DNA of 64,000 nucleotides, taken from NCBI RefSeq assembly GCF_011303555.1, contig NZ_CP049868.1, positions 1,984,001 to 2,048,000 of the forward strand, in the 5' to 3' direction. This document shows positions 34,759-44,120 of this stretch, piece by piece. This DNA comes from Pedobacter sp. HDW13 (GTDB lineage Bacteria > Bacteroidota > Bacteroidia > Sphingobacteriales > Sphingobacteriaceae). Position numbers and translations under genes: made by a program. The notes below the pieces were generated by a model. It did not search any database and had not been told where the DNA came from. It worked only from the letters and a program-made list of their open reading frames with translations. Position 1 is the first letter of the stretch. Each line of letters opens with the position of its first letter.

Positions 34759-36414
34759 TTATTTAATTGGCTCCACCCTAAACCAATCGTATTCGGCGAT
34801 TCCCGAATCGTTTGTCTGTGTATCGCGTACAGCAAACAAGCCTAATTTTGCCCCAATCCATTGCCCGGCTGTAGCCTGAAACTCGTCGCCAATTGGATGA
34901 AAGCTAATGCCATCTTCGCTGTAGCTAAACCGGCATTTGGCTCCGTTAACAACCTGTACCCTTAACTGCACTGATGCTGATCCGACAGTTGTCGGATTGA
35001 GTTTGGCAATTTCCTTTTCATTTTCGGGCTTGCCTTTATCTGCACTCGGGCAAACACCATACATCAGGTACAAGCCATCCTTTTTACGCTTAACGCTAAT
35101 CTGGGCATAACTTCTCCCCATAATTACCAGGCCGGTGCTTTCATTTTCCAGCTTAGGGTTGGGCTTAAAATTAAGTTTCGTGGTTACCCTAAACTCATCG
35201 GCAGGAAACTTCTGCATCAATAAATTGGGTACATCCCAAAGATTTTTAGCCTCATCAGGTATTTTAGATGTATATAATTTTAAAACTCCTTTGCCGGCAT
35301 CGGTAAACCACCAGGTGGGTTGCGGGTTTGCCTGCCACTGCCATTGTAAGCCTAAATCAACTGTTCCAAATTCATCACTTTCAGCCGGATTTTCGATCGG
35401 ATATACTTTACCCACATTCGGTTTTTTATAAACTGAAACCGGCTCGCCAATACCATCACCACCTTTATCCACACCAATTACCGGCCAGTTATTAATCCAT
35501 TTCATGGGCTGTAAGTGCACCACACGGCCATAGGCATCCTTATCCTGAAAGTGTAAAAACCAATCTTCACCGCTTTGTGTATTTACCCATGCACCCTGGT
35601 GCGGACCATTAACGGTCGATTTACCCTGATCCATGGCTACTTTTCTTTCGTAAGGTCCGTAAATATTTTTACTCCGCAAGATCAACTGCCAGCCTGTAGA
35701 AACACCCCCGGCAGGTGCGAAAAGATAGTAATAACCATTACGTTTATAAAATTTTGGGCCTTCAATAGTCGGATCGAGTTCATGTCCGTCGTAAACAATA
35801 CGGCCTTTGGCCACTACTTTCAGCCCATCACTGCTTAACGGCATAATGGCCAAAACGCTTTTAATTCCAGACCGGCTGCCTGCATAAGCATAAGCGAGAT
35901 AAGTTTTTCCGTCTTCATCCCAAAAAGGGCAGGGATCTATTAAACCCTTGCCAGCAGCAACCAATTGTGGTGCAGACCAATCGCCCGTAATCATTTTGGC
36001 TTTGGTTACATAAATCCCGAAATCTGGATCGGGGTAATAAATGTAAAATTCGTCATTGTGGTAACGGATAGCAGGTGCCCAAACGCCATTGCCGTGCTGT
36101 GTTTTTTCAAAATGATCAAAAGGAAGCTGGCACTTTAAGGCATGGCCAATAATTTTCCAGTTCACCAGATCTTTAGAATGCAAAATCGGTAAGCCCGGAA
36201 CAGCATCAAAGCTGGAGGCAATCATATAAAAATCGTCGCCTACGCGAATAGCATCCGGATCGGAATAATCGGCATTCACAACCGGATTTTTATAAGTTCC
36301 GTTGCCCTGATCCGACACCCAAACTTTAGAAACATATTTATTCGACGGATTTTGTTGCGCAAATGTGCCAGCAACAAAACCTATAATAAGGATCGAACTA
36401 AGGAGGTATTTCAT
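34759..36414 (-). CDS. Glycoside hydrolase family 43 enzyme
   Basis: A beta-xylosidase/arabinofuranosidase-type enzyme with signal peptide (YLLSSILIIGFVAGTFAQ, start ATG 36414; the frame extends to 36507 without support). The five-bladed propeller includes NADYSDPDAIRVGDDFYM (catalytic base Asp), DPCPFWDEDGKTYLAYA (Asp) and TIEGPKFYKRNGYYYLFA (acid Glu). A C-terminal concanavalin-like domain follows, from about residue 340. In a pectin locus its likely task is trimming arabinan or xylogalacturonan side chains. Subfamily cannot be fixed by eye. Confidence 0.9.
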   Translation of the reverse strand: MKYLLSSILIIGFVAGTFAQQNPSNKYVSKVWVSDQGNGTYKNPVVNADYSDPDAIRVGDDFYMIASSFDAVPGLPILHSKDLVNWKIIGHALKCQLPFDHFEKTQHGNGVWAPAIRYHNDEFYIYYPDPDFGIYVTKAKMITGDWSAPQLVAAGKGLIDPCPFWDEDGKTYLAYAYAGSRSGIKSVLAIMPLSSDGLKVVAKGRIVYDGHELDPTIEGPKFYKRNGYYYLFAPAGGVSTGWQLILRSKNIYGPYERKVAMDQGKSTVNGPHQGAWVNTQSGEDWFLHFQDKDAYGRVVHLQPMKWINNWPVIGVDKGGDGIGEPVSVYKKPNVGKVYPIENPAESDEFGTVDLGLQWQWQANPQPTWWFTDAGKGVLKLYTSKIPDEAKNLWDVPNLLMQKFPADEFRVTTKLNFKPNPKLENESTGLVIMGRSYAQISVKRKKDGLYLMYGVCPSADKGKPENEKEIAKLNPTTVGSASVQLRVQVVNGAKCRFSYSEDGISFHPIGDEFQATAGQWIGAKLGLFAVRDTQTNDSGIAEYDWFRVEPIK

Positions 36415-36502
36415 TTTACAACGCTGTTTTTCGTAATATTTGGCTAACAATGGCTTACTAACAAGATTAAGCCTTTTTTTATTCCAAGGCAAACAGATAT
36501 TG

Positions 36503-36528
36503 TGCAATCGTTCCCGACATCGTTTGCA
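36503..36528. promoter_or_regulatory. Paired half-sites in the GH43/CE8 divergent region
   Basis: TGCAATCG (36503-36510) and CGTTTGCA (36521-36528) face each other across ten bases. CGTTTGCA is also the right half of the xylose operator (10748-10755) and recurs before GH28. It is a candidate shared regulator site. Confidence 0.45.
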
Positions 36529-36665
36529 TCTTTTAATTTCGCTAAAACTTCTTTCTGATGGATATTAATGTTTAAAATTGTTCATCATATATTTTAAAAC
36601 ACGGCTGCGTGATGAAGTTCATACTTTTGCGTGGCCGATTTTATTTTATTCCTAACCAAATCGAT

Positions 36666-37622
36666 ATGAAAACAATTGCCTTATTCTTTTTAATGGTTAT
36701 TGCCCTGAAGGCGCACGCGGCAGAGATTAAACCCGATTTTATTGTTGCGGCCGATGGAAGCGGGAATTTTAAAACGGTACAGGAAGCCATCCATGCAGTA
36801 CCCGATTTCAGAAATAAAACCACTGTAATTTTCATTAAAAAAGGTACTTACAAAGAAAAGCTGATTTTAGCTGCATCAAAGAAAAATGTAAAACTGATTG
36901 GTGAAAGCCTTAACGAAACCATTTTAACTTACGATGACTATGCGCAAAAGAAAAATACCTTTGGCGAAGAAAAGGGTACTTCAGGTTCATCCAGCTTTTA
37001 CATTTACGGCGAAAGCTTTTCGGCAGAAAACATCACTTTCGAAAATTCATCGGGTCCGGTTGGACAGGCCGTAGCGGTTTGGGCAGGTGGCGATAAATCG
37101 GTTTTCACGAACTGCAGGCTTTTGGGCTTTCAGGATACACTTTATACCTATGGCGGCAATAACCGCCAGTATTATAAAAACTGCTACATTGAAGGTACTG
37201 TCGATTTCATTTTTGGTGCAGCAACCGCCTGGTTCGAAAACTGTACGCTTTATTGCAAAAAGGCAGGTTACATTACAGCAGCATCAACCACCGATACGAC
37301 CAAATTTGGTTATGTTTTTAACAAGTGTACTGTTAAAGGCGATGCCCAGGTAAATAGCTTCTATTTGGGCAGACCCTGGCGACCTTATGCAAAAGTGGCT
37401 TATTTAAACTGCACACTGCCCGATTTGATCCGCCCCGAAGGCTGGAACAATTGGGGCAAAACAAGTAACGAACAAACTGCCTACTATGCTGAATACAAAA
37501 GTGTTGGAAAGGGCGCAAATCCAAATGGGAGAGCCAAATGGTCGCACCAATTAACGGATATTGAGTATAGTGTCTATATTTTGGAAAACGTTTTCCGAGG
37601 CTGGCTTCCCGAGGGCAAATAA
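36666..37622 (+). CDS. Pectinesterase, CE8
   Basis: Removes methyl groups from homogalacturonan. The start is ATG 36666 (MKTIALFFLMVIALKAHA signal peptide); the frame is open to 36609. The beta-helix has the CE8 hallmarks FQDTLYTYGGNNRQYYKNC (first catalytic Asp) and GTVDFIFGAATAWFENC (second Asp), then YLGRPWRPYAKVAYLNC with the conserved Arg and Trp. The ending ENVFRGWLPEGK is complete. It is the first gene of the rightward pectin block and is followed by a hairpin. Confidence 0.95.
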   Translation: MKTIALFFLMVIALKAHAAEIKPDFIVAADGSGNFKTVQEAIHAVPDFRNKTTVIFIKKGTYKEKLILAASKKNVKLIGESLNETILTYDDYAQKKNTFGEEKGTSGSSSFYIYGESFSAENITFENSSGPVGQAVAVWAGGDKSVFTNCRLLGFQDTLYTYGGNNRQYYKNCYIEGTVDFIFGAATAWFENCTLYCKKAGYITAASTTDTTKFGYVFNKCTVKGDAQVNSFYLGRPWRPYAKVAYLNCTLPDLIRPEGWNNWGKTSNEQTAYYAEYKSVGKGANPNGRAKWSHQLTDIEYSVYILENVFRGWLPEGK

Positions 37623-37651
37623 ATCAACTAAACAACTGATAATCAAAATAC

Positions 37652-37676
37652 AAGCACCTTAAACAAGGTGCTTTTT
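37652..37676 (+). terminator. Terminator after the pectinesterase gene
   Basis: AAGCACCTT-AAAC-AAGGTGCTT plus T run. It separates CE8 from GH28 and may be partial, since the same functional block continues. Confidence 0.8.
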
Positions 37677-37688
37677 GCGTTTGTTTTC

Positions 37689-37702
37689 CGGCAACGTTTG
37701 CA
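37689..37702. promoter_or_regulatory. CGTTTGCA site before GH28
   Basis: CGGCAACGTTTGCA shares CGTTTGCA with the xylose operator and the GH43/CE8 region. It lies about 80 bases before the GH28 start. Confidence 0.4.
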
Positions 37703-37781
37703 TAGATTTCTCTTCTGTTTTAGGCGCAAACAACGTACACTTGTTATACGATTAACCAAATATAATTTAACAGCATCAACA

Positions 37782-39455
37782 ATGAAACATATAGCAGGTA
37801 GTTTCTATCGGACAAAAATAGCGCTCACATGTATTTTAATATCGGCTGCATGTTCGGCTATTGCTCAACAAAATCAAGCATTGCCCGTTATTCAGCAGGT
37901 TAAATTTAAAAACGATACCACCAGCATTACCAGCTTTGGGGCTAAAGGCGACGGACTTTTTTTAAATACCCAGAGCATTAACAAAACCATTGAGGCTGTA
38001 AGTCAAAAAGGTGGTGGTGTAGTGCTCATCCCATCTGGCCTATGGTTAACCGGACCAATTGAATTAAAAAGCAATGTAAACCTACACTTAAAACGCGATG
38101 CCATTCTGCAGTTTACTGCCGATTTTAACCAATATAAACTGGTTAAGGGAAACTGGGAAGGACAACCAGCCTGGCGTAACCAAAGCCCTATTTCTGGTGT
38201 TAATTTACAAAATATAGCCATTACTGGCGCAGGTATTATTGATGGAAACGGTGGCGCATGGCGCATGGTAAAAAAAGATAAACTCACCGAAACCCAGTGG
38301 AAAACGTTAGTAGCGTCTGGCGGTGTGGTAAGGGCCGATGGCAAAATGTGGTACCCATCAGAAAAAACGGTTAAAGGCTCGAACACCAAAAATGCCGGCG
38401 TAATTGAAGCGGGTAAAACTGCTGCCGATTACGAAGATATTAAAGATTTTCTTCGACCTAACCTGGTGGTATTAACCGGTTGCAAAAAAGTGCTTTTAGA
38501 AGGCGTGACCTTTCAAAACTCACCAGCCTGGAACCTGCACCCCTTGCTTTGCGAAGACCTGACTTTGAGAAACCTACAGGTTAAAAACCCATGGTTTGCA
38601 CAAAACGGCGATGGTGTTGATGTAGAGTCGTGCAAAAATGTATTGATTGAGGGCAGCACTTTTGATGTAGGCGATGATGGTATCTGCATTAAATCTGGCA
38701 GGGACGAAGCTGGCCGCAAACGTGGCGTACCTACAGAAAATGTAATTATCAGAAACAATGTGGTTTACCACGCGCATGGTGGTTTCGTTATCGGAAGCGA
38801 AATGAGCGGCGGGACCAAAAATATTTGGGTGTACAATTGTTCTTTCATTGGCACCGATATTGGTCTGCGTTTTAAAACCACACGTGGCCGCGGTGGTGTG
38901 GTCGAAAATATTTATGTGAACAACATTAACATGATTGATATCCCCGGTGAAGCCATTTTATTCGACATGTATTATGCAGCTGTTGATCCGGTTCCTTTGG
39001 CAGGCGAAAAACGCGAAGCCATTAAAACCGTTACGGTTCCCGTTACCGAAGCAACTCCTCAATTTAAAAATTTCTACATTAAAGATGTAGTAGCCAATGG
39101 TGCCGAAAAAGCAATCTTTTTCAGGGGTTTACCCGAAATGAACATCAAGGATATTCACCTCGAAAATGTAACCATTCAATCTAAAAAAGGCATCGAAATT
39201 ATTGAAGCATCGAATATTTTCCTTAAAAATGTTAAGGTCATTACCAACGATACCAATCCGGTAGTGCACGTACAAAACGGTAGCAACATCAATATCAACG
39301 GGCTTCAGTATAAAAATGGTGCTGAACTTCTTTTCGACATTAGCGGCGAAAAAACAAAAGCCCTGAAAATAACAGGAACCGATGTTTCAAAAGCAAAAAA
39401 AACATCAGCTTTTGGCACCGAAGTAAATCAATCTGTATTGGAGATTTCAAAATAA
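37782..39455 (+). CDS. Polygalacturonase-type glycoside hydrolase, GH28
   Basis: An exported beta-helix enzyme that hydrolyses galacturonan or rhamnogalacturonan chains. The start is ATG 37782, giving a signal peptide (KIALTCILISAACSAIAQQ); the earlier frame start at 37668 has no support. The GH28 catalytic set is present in order: QNGDGVDVESC, VGDDGICIKSGRD, YHAHGGFVIGSEM and LRFKTTRGRGG. The C-terminal 200 residues continue the beta-helix. It is followed five bases later by the GH105 gene, so both are cotranscribed. Confidence 0.93.
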   Translation: MKHIAGSFYRTKIALTCILISAACSAIAQQNQALPVIQQVKFKNDTTSITSFGAKGDGLFLNTQSINKTIEAVSQKGGGVVLIPSGLWLTGPIELKSNVNLHLKRDAILQFTADFNQYKLVKGNWEGQPAWRNQSPISGVNLQNIAITGAGIIDGNGGAWRMVKKDKLTETQWKTLVASGGVVRADGKMWYPSEKTVKGSNTKNAGVIEAGKTAADYEDIKDFLRPNLVVLTGCKKVLLEGVTFQNSPAWNLHPLLCEDLTLRNLQVKNPWFAQNGDGVDVESCKNVLIEGSTFDVGDDGICIKSGRDEAGRKRGVPTENVIIRNNVVYHAHGGFVIGSEMSGGTKNIWVYNCSFIGTDIGLRFKTTRGRGGVVENIYVNNINMIDIPGEAILFDMYYAAVDPVPLAGEKREAIKTVTVPVTEATPQFKNFYIKDVVANGAEKAIFFRGLPEMNIKDIHLENVTIQSKKGIEIIEASNIFLKNVKVITNDTNPVVHVQNGSNININGLQYKNGAELLFDISGEKTKALKITGTDVSKAKKTSAFGTEVNQSVLEISK

Positions 39456-39460
39456 TTAAG

Positions 39461-41391
39461 ATGAAGCAATCAATCATATACCTTACAGCAACCTTAGCGT
39501 TCCTCATTGTTTTCGTACAAAATGGGTTAGCACAAAAGAAATTATCTGAACAGCTAACCTTAACTGCAATGGAAAAACTGTTTCAGGATACCACCTTGCT
39601 TAAAGGCGCAAAAGGCCCAAAATGGACCTACGATATGGGTGTAGTTTTAGAAGGTGCAGCAGCAGTTTGGCGCAATACCAGTGATGGAAAATATTTTAAA
39701 TATGTGCAAAGCTCGATGGATGCCTATCTCGATAAAGAAGGCAACATTAGCACCTATAAAGCTGAAGATTTTAATATCGACAACGTTAAAAACGGTCGGT
39801 CGCTGTTGTTACTATACAAAGTTACCGGACAACAGAAATATCTGTTAGCAGCAACCAAACTTTATGATCAGTTGCAGAAACAACCACGCACCAAAGCAGG
39901 TGGTTTTTGGCACAAGAAAATTTATCCGAACCAAATGTGGCTCGATGGATTGTACATGGGCGAGCCATTTTATGCAGAGTACGCCAAACTGATGAAAAAA
40001 GATGCTGCGTTTGACGATATCGCGACGCAATTTATTCTAATGGAAAAAAACTCGCGTGACAATAAAACAGGTTTATTGTATCATGGCTACGACGAAAGCA
40101 GGGCTGAGCAATGGGCCGATAAGACAACTGGTCGTTCACCCAATTTTTGGGCCAGGGCTATGGGCTGGTACATTATGGCATTGGTTGATGTTTTGGATAA
40201 TTTCCCTGCTAATCACCCTAAAAGAGCTGAGCTGTTAGCAATTTTAAACCGTACAGCGACAGCGGCTGTAAAATACCAGGATCCTAAATCGGGGGTTTGG
40301 TTTGATATTTTGGATATGCCCACCAGAAAAGGAAATTACCTGGAAAGCTCGGCCTCAAGCATGTTTGTGTATGGCCTGGCCAAAGGCGTGCGTAAAGGTT
40401 GGTTAGCCCCATCTTTTATGGCAGCCGCCAATAAAGGCTATACTGGGTTAAAGAAAGAATTTGTTGAACCTGCAGGCAACGAAAGGATCAATCTAACCAA
40501 AACCGTTTCAGTTTCGGGTCTGGGTGGCAAACCCAAATACCGTGATGGCAGTTTTGAATATTACATTAGCGAAAAAGTAATCACCAACGATCCGAAAGGA
40601 GTTGGCGCTTTCATCTGCGCCTCGACTGAAATGGAAATTGCAGCGTTGCCTAAAACCGGCAAGGGCTTAACCGTAACTGTCGATAATTTCTTCAACAACG
40701 AATACACGACCGGGCCGACGGGCGACAAAATTCCTTTCCATTATGTTTGGGAAGAAGACGACAACAACGGATTCTCGCTATTCGGTAAAATATTTAACGA
40801 TGCAGGTGCTAAAACTACTACGCTTAAAGCTGCACCAACAACTGCAAATTTAAAGGGAAGCAACATTTATATTATTGTAGATCCGGATACCGAAAAAGAA
40901 ACGGCCAATCCGAATTACATGAATGCCGATCATGCTAAACAAATAGCGGACTGGGTTAAAGCAGGTGGAGTGTTAGTATTGTTATTAAATGATGTGGGTA
41001 ATTGCGAAATCAGCAAGTTCAATGTACTGCCAGAAACTTTCGGGCTTAAATTCAATGAAGATAGCCGCAATAAAGTGCAAGGTGCAAACTTTGAACAGGG
41101 GCGGTAAAAATCCCTTCAGGAAATACAATTTTTAAAACCGCTAAAAAAGTTTACATCAAAGAAATTTCGACCATTGTGACCAAAGCACCTGCCGTTTCAG
41201 CTTTAACCGATAATGGCGATGTACTGATTGCAACGGCTAAATATGGCAAAGGAACCGTTTTTGCAGTCGGCGACCCCTGGTTTTACAACGAATACATTGA
41301 TGGCAGAAAGTTACCTGCAGATTTTGAAAACTTTAAAGCAACAAACGATCTGGTAAACTGGCTGACTAAGCAGATTCTAGGCAAGAAATAA
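39461..41391 (+). pseudogene. Unsaturated rhamnogalacturonyl hydrolase GH105 with C-terminal extra domain, frameshifted
   Basis: Releases unsaturated galacturonate from rhamnogalacturonan fragments. The signal peptide is followed by the GH105 (alpha/alpha)6 barrel with MWLDGLYMGEPFYAEY and LLYHGYDESRAEQWADK. A second domain (DUF4350/ThuA-like, from about residue 440) follows. The frame stops at 41105-41107 after QGANFEQG. The next frame continues VKIPSGNTIFKTAKKVYIKE and TIVTKAPAVSALTDNGD to the stop at 41391. One G added to the G4 run at 41098-41101 gives an intact 643-residue protein. Either a recent deletion or sequence error; the catalytic domain is complete even as written. Confidence 0.9.
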
Positions 41392-41396
41392 ATGAT

Positions 41397-41457
41397 GGTT
41401 GGTGAGGATACCAACCTATAGGTTAAATGGTTCGTGCGGACACGAACCATGGCGCAT
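41397..41457. repeat. Paired-hairpin intergenic element, copy b
   Basis: GGTTGGT-GAGGAT-ACCAACC (41397-41416), then ATGGTTCGTG-CGGA-CACGAACCAT (41427-41450), then GGCGCA. It aligns along its length with the element at 15974-16037, the stems having changed on both sides. It lies between GH105 and PL10. Confidence 0.7.
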
Positions 41458-41520
41458 GGAAAAGAAAAATAATCTGTGTTACTACGTGCCTCTGCGGCAA
41501 TAAAAACTAACAAGCAAACG

Positions 41521-42549
41521 ATGAAAATAAAAATAGTATTAACCCTGATTTGTAGCACACTGATGCTGTCGTGTTTTGCACAGCAGCCTACAGATTCGAC
41601 CGCTGAAAAAATGCTGGTTTATCAGCTAGGTAATGGTGGCTGGCCAAAGCAACTGGAAGATAAAAGTGTGGTTAACTATGGTGCAACTTTAACACCTGAG
41701 CTTTTGGCCAGGATAAAAGCCACTAAAGATTTACACGCCACATTCGATAACAAAGCCACCAGCAGGGAGGTAGTTTATTTAGTTAAAGCTTATAAAAAAA
41801 CACAGAACGCAAGCTATTTAAAAGCGGCTGAAAAAGGAATTGATTATATCCTGGAAGCACAGTATGCCAATGGCGGCTGGCCGCAATACTATCCAGATAA
41901 AGCGCTTTACCGCTCAGAGATCACCTATAACGATGATGCCATGATTAATGTACTCGATATCCTCGAAGACATTGTAACTAAAAAGAATGATTTTGAAGTC
42001 GTGAATACCGCGTATATTCCAAAAGCGGAAAAAGCGGTTTCAAAAGGTATAACCTGCATTTTAAAAACACAGGCAAAACAGAATGGCGTTTTAACCATTT
42101 GGGCTGCACAATACGATAAAGACAGCCTGTTGCCAGCAAAAGCACGGAATTTTGAGCCTGCATCTTTAAGCACAAGCGAATCGATGGGCATCACCCGTTT
42201 TTTAATGCGTTTTAAAAATCCTTCGCCCGAAATTAAAGCAGCCATAACCGCAGCCTACAATTGGTTTAATACCTACAAAATTACAGGGTTTCGCTTTGAG
42301 AGGGGCACAGACCCAAAAACCAAAGAAAAAAGTGCAGCGCTGGTTGCCGATCAGTCATCAGTGGTTTGGGCGCGTTTTTACGACCTCGATAAAAACATCC
42401 CGATTTTCGGCGACAGGGACAACAGCATTAAGTTAAAACTGGAAGAACTGATTCCGGAACGTAGAAATGGTTATGCCTGGTACGGTAGCTGGGCCCAAAA
42501 ATTTATAGAAAAAGATTACTCGAAGTGGCTAGCCACAAACGGTAAATAA
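41521..42549 (+). CDS. pelA: Pectate lyase, PL10
   Basis: Cleaves homogalacturonan by beta-elimination, giving unsaturated oligouronides. The start is ATG 41521 (MKIKIVLTLICSTLMLSCFA signal, possible lipobox Cys); the frame extends to 41476. PL10 marks are MLVYQLGNGGWPKQLED, AQYANGGWPQYYPDK, ITYNDDAMINVLDIL and GFRFERGTDPKTKEK. The active-site Asp/Arg set is expected in these blocks. The C-terminus (YAWYGSWAQKFIEKDY) is complete. It is the last of the extracellular enzyme genes before the uronate catabolic set. Confidence 0.93.
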   Translation: MKIKIVLTLICSTLMLSCFAQQPTDSTAEKMLVYQLGNGGWPKQLEDKSVVNYGATLTPELLARIKATKDLHATFDNKATSREVVYLVKAYKKTQNASYLKAAEKGIDYILEAQYANGGWPQYYPDKALYRSEITYNDDAMINVLDILEDIVTKKNDFEVVNTAYIPKAEKAVSKGITCILKTQAKQNGVLTIWAAQYDKDSLLPAKARNFEPASLSTSESMGITRFLMRFKNPSPEIKAAITAAYNWFNTYKITGFRFERGTDPKTKEKSAALVADQSSVVWARFYDLDKNIPIFGDRDNSIKLKLEELIPERRNGYAWYGSWAQKFIEKDYSKWLATNGK

Positions 42550-42607
42550 AATAATGGTTTAACACGTCATTGCGGCGAACAAAGCAAATGACAGAAAAGA
42601 CACAGCA

Positions 42608-44119
42608 ATGGTTTTAAACAAAGAAAATTTAAACAGCATCAGCAGCGAAAAGGTTACCAAACCAAACGCTGAAATTTTGGCATTACCAGAAAAAGTAATC
42701 CAGTTTGGAACAGGCGTTTTACTGCGTGGTTTACCCGATTATTTCATCGATAAGGCCAATCATCAGGGCATTTTTAATGGTCGCGTGCTGGTCGTTAAAT
42801 CAACCTCAAAAGGTGGCGCAGATGCTTTCTCGCAACAGGATAACCTGTATACCCTGTGTGTTAAAGGTATTGAAGATGGTGATAACGTTGAAGAAAATAC
42901 CATCAATTCATCCATCAGTCGTGTACTATCGGCTGCACAGGATTGGGCTGAAATTTTAAAAGCGGCACACCAGCCCGAAATGCAAGTGGTAATTTCGAAT
43001 ACCACCGAAGTAGGTATTGTAAAAAGCGAAGATAAAATTACCGATAACCCACCACAATCTTACCCCGGCAAACTGCTTGCCTTTTTGCACGAACGTTACA
43101 ACGCCTTTAACGGTTCGGCAGAAAGCGGAATGGTGATTGTACCAACTGAACTCATTAGCGATAATGCTGATAAACTAAAAGAGATTGTACTGAACCTGGC
43201 CATCCAGAATAAACTGGGCTGGGATTTCGAAAACTGGTTAAAAACCGCCAATCATTTCTGCAAAACTCTGGTCGATCGTATTGTACCCGGAAAACTACCG
43301 GCAGCCGAGCAAAAAGCCATTGAAAACGAATTAGGCTACGAAGATGAATTGATGATCATGGCAGAGCCTTTCAGACTTTGGGCCATCGAATCATCGAGCG
43401 AAAAGGTTAAAGAAATCCTATCGTTTGCCAAAGCCGATAAAGGCATTTTCATTGTTCCATCAATCGATAAATTTAAAGAATTAAAACTCCGATTATTGAA
43501 CGGCACCCACACCATTAGCTGTGGACTAGCCATTTTAGCCGGCTTTAATACGGTAAAAGAGGCCATGGCCAACGAAGAGTTTTCGGCCCACGTACTAAAA
43601 CTGATGCAGGATGAAATTGCCCCGGTTGTGGTAAACGAAGACATTACTTACGAAGAAGCCCTTGCTTTTGCAAAAAGTGTAATCGACCGTTTCAGTAACC
43701 CGGCATTAGAGCACAAGTGGCAGGCCATTACCTTAAACTACACTTCAAAATTGCAGATGCGTAACATGCCTTTAATCAGAAGGTACTACGCTTTAAAAAA
43801 CGAGGTGCCTCAGCTTACCGCGCTGGGTGTGGCGGCCTATATCCTTTTCATGAATGTAGCTAAAGATGGCGATGCTTTCGTTGCAAAATTAAACGGAAAA
43901 ACTTACCCTATTGATGATGAATTTGCCGGAATTTTATACGAATACTGGAAAAATCCTGAAACTGTGGTAGACAATACCCTTGGCGACAGACGCCTTTGGG
44001 ATAAAAACTTAAACAATTACCCCGGCTTTAACGCGGCCGTAAAATCGTACGTTGATTTATTACAAAATAAAGGTGCAAAAGAAACTTTAGGTAACTTGCA
44101 TTCAGAAAGAACAATATAA
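42608..44119 (+). CDS. uxaB: Tagaturonate reductase (altronate oxidoreductase)
   Basis: Reduces D-tagaturonate to D-altronate with NADH, the second step of galacturonate breakdown. A 503-residue member of the mannitol dehydrogenase family. The Rossmann part starts IQFGTGVLLRGLPDYFID, the substrate region has LLNGTHTISCGLAILAGF, and the helical C-terminal domain is complete. It is one base apart from uxaA (stop 44119, start 44121), so the two are coupled. Codon use does not differ visibly from neighbours. Confidence 0.93.
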   Translation: MVLNKENLNSISSEKVTKPNAEILALPEKVIQFGTGVLLRGLPDYFIDKANHQGIFNGRVLVVKSTSKGGADAFSQQDNLYTLCVKGIEDGDNVEENTINSSISRVLSAAQDWAEILKAAHQPEMQVVISNTTEVGIVKSEDKITDNPPQSYPGKLLAFLHERYNAFNGSAESGMVIVPTELISDNADKLKEIVLNLAIQNKLGWDFENWLKTANHFCKTLVDRIVPGKLPAAEQKAIENELGYEDELMIMAEPFRLWAIESSSEKVKEILSFAKADKGIFIVPSIDKFKELKLRLLNGTHTISCGLAILAGFNTVKEAMANEEFSAHVLKLMQDEIAPVVVNEDITYEEALAFAKSVIDRFSNPALEHKWQAITLNYTSKLQMRNMPLIRRYYALKNEVPQLTALGVAAYILFMNVAKDGDAFVAKLNGKTYPIDDEFAGILYEYWKNPETVVDNTLGDRRLWDKNLNNYPGFNAAVKSYVDLLQNKGAKETLGNLHSERTI

Positions 44120-44120
44120 A

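Noticed and set aside
37583..37596. Perfect palindrome GGAAAACGTTTTCC resembling a LacI-type operator inside the pectinesterase gene
   Set aside because: It lies within conserved coding sequence (ENVFRG) near the gene end, so a regulatory role is not supported.
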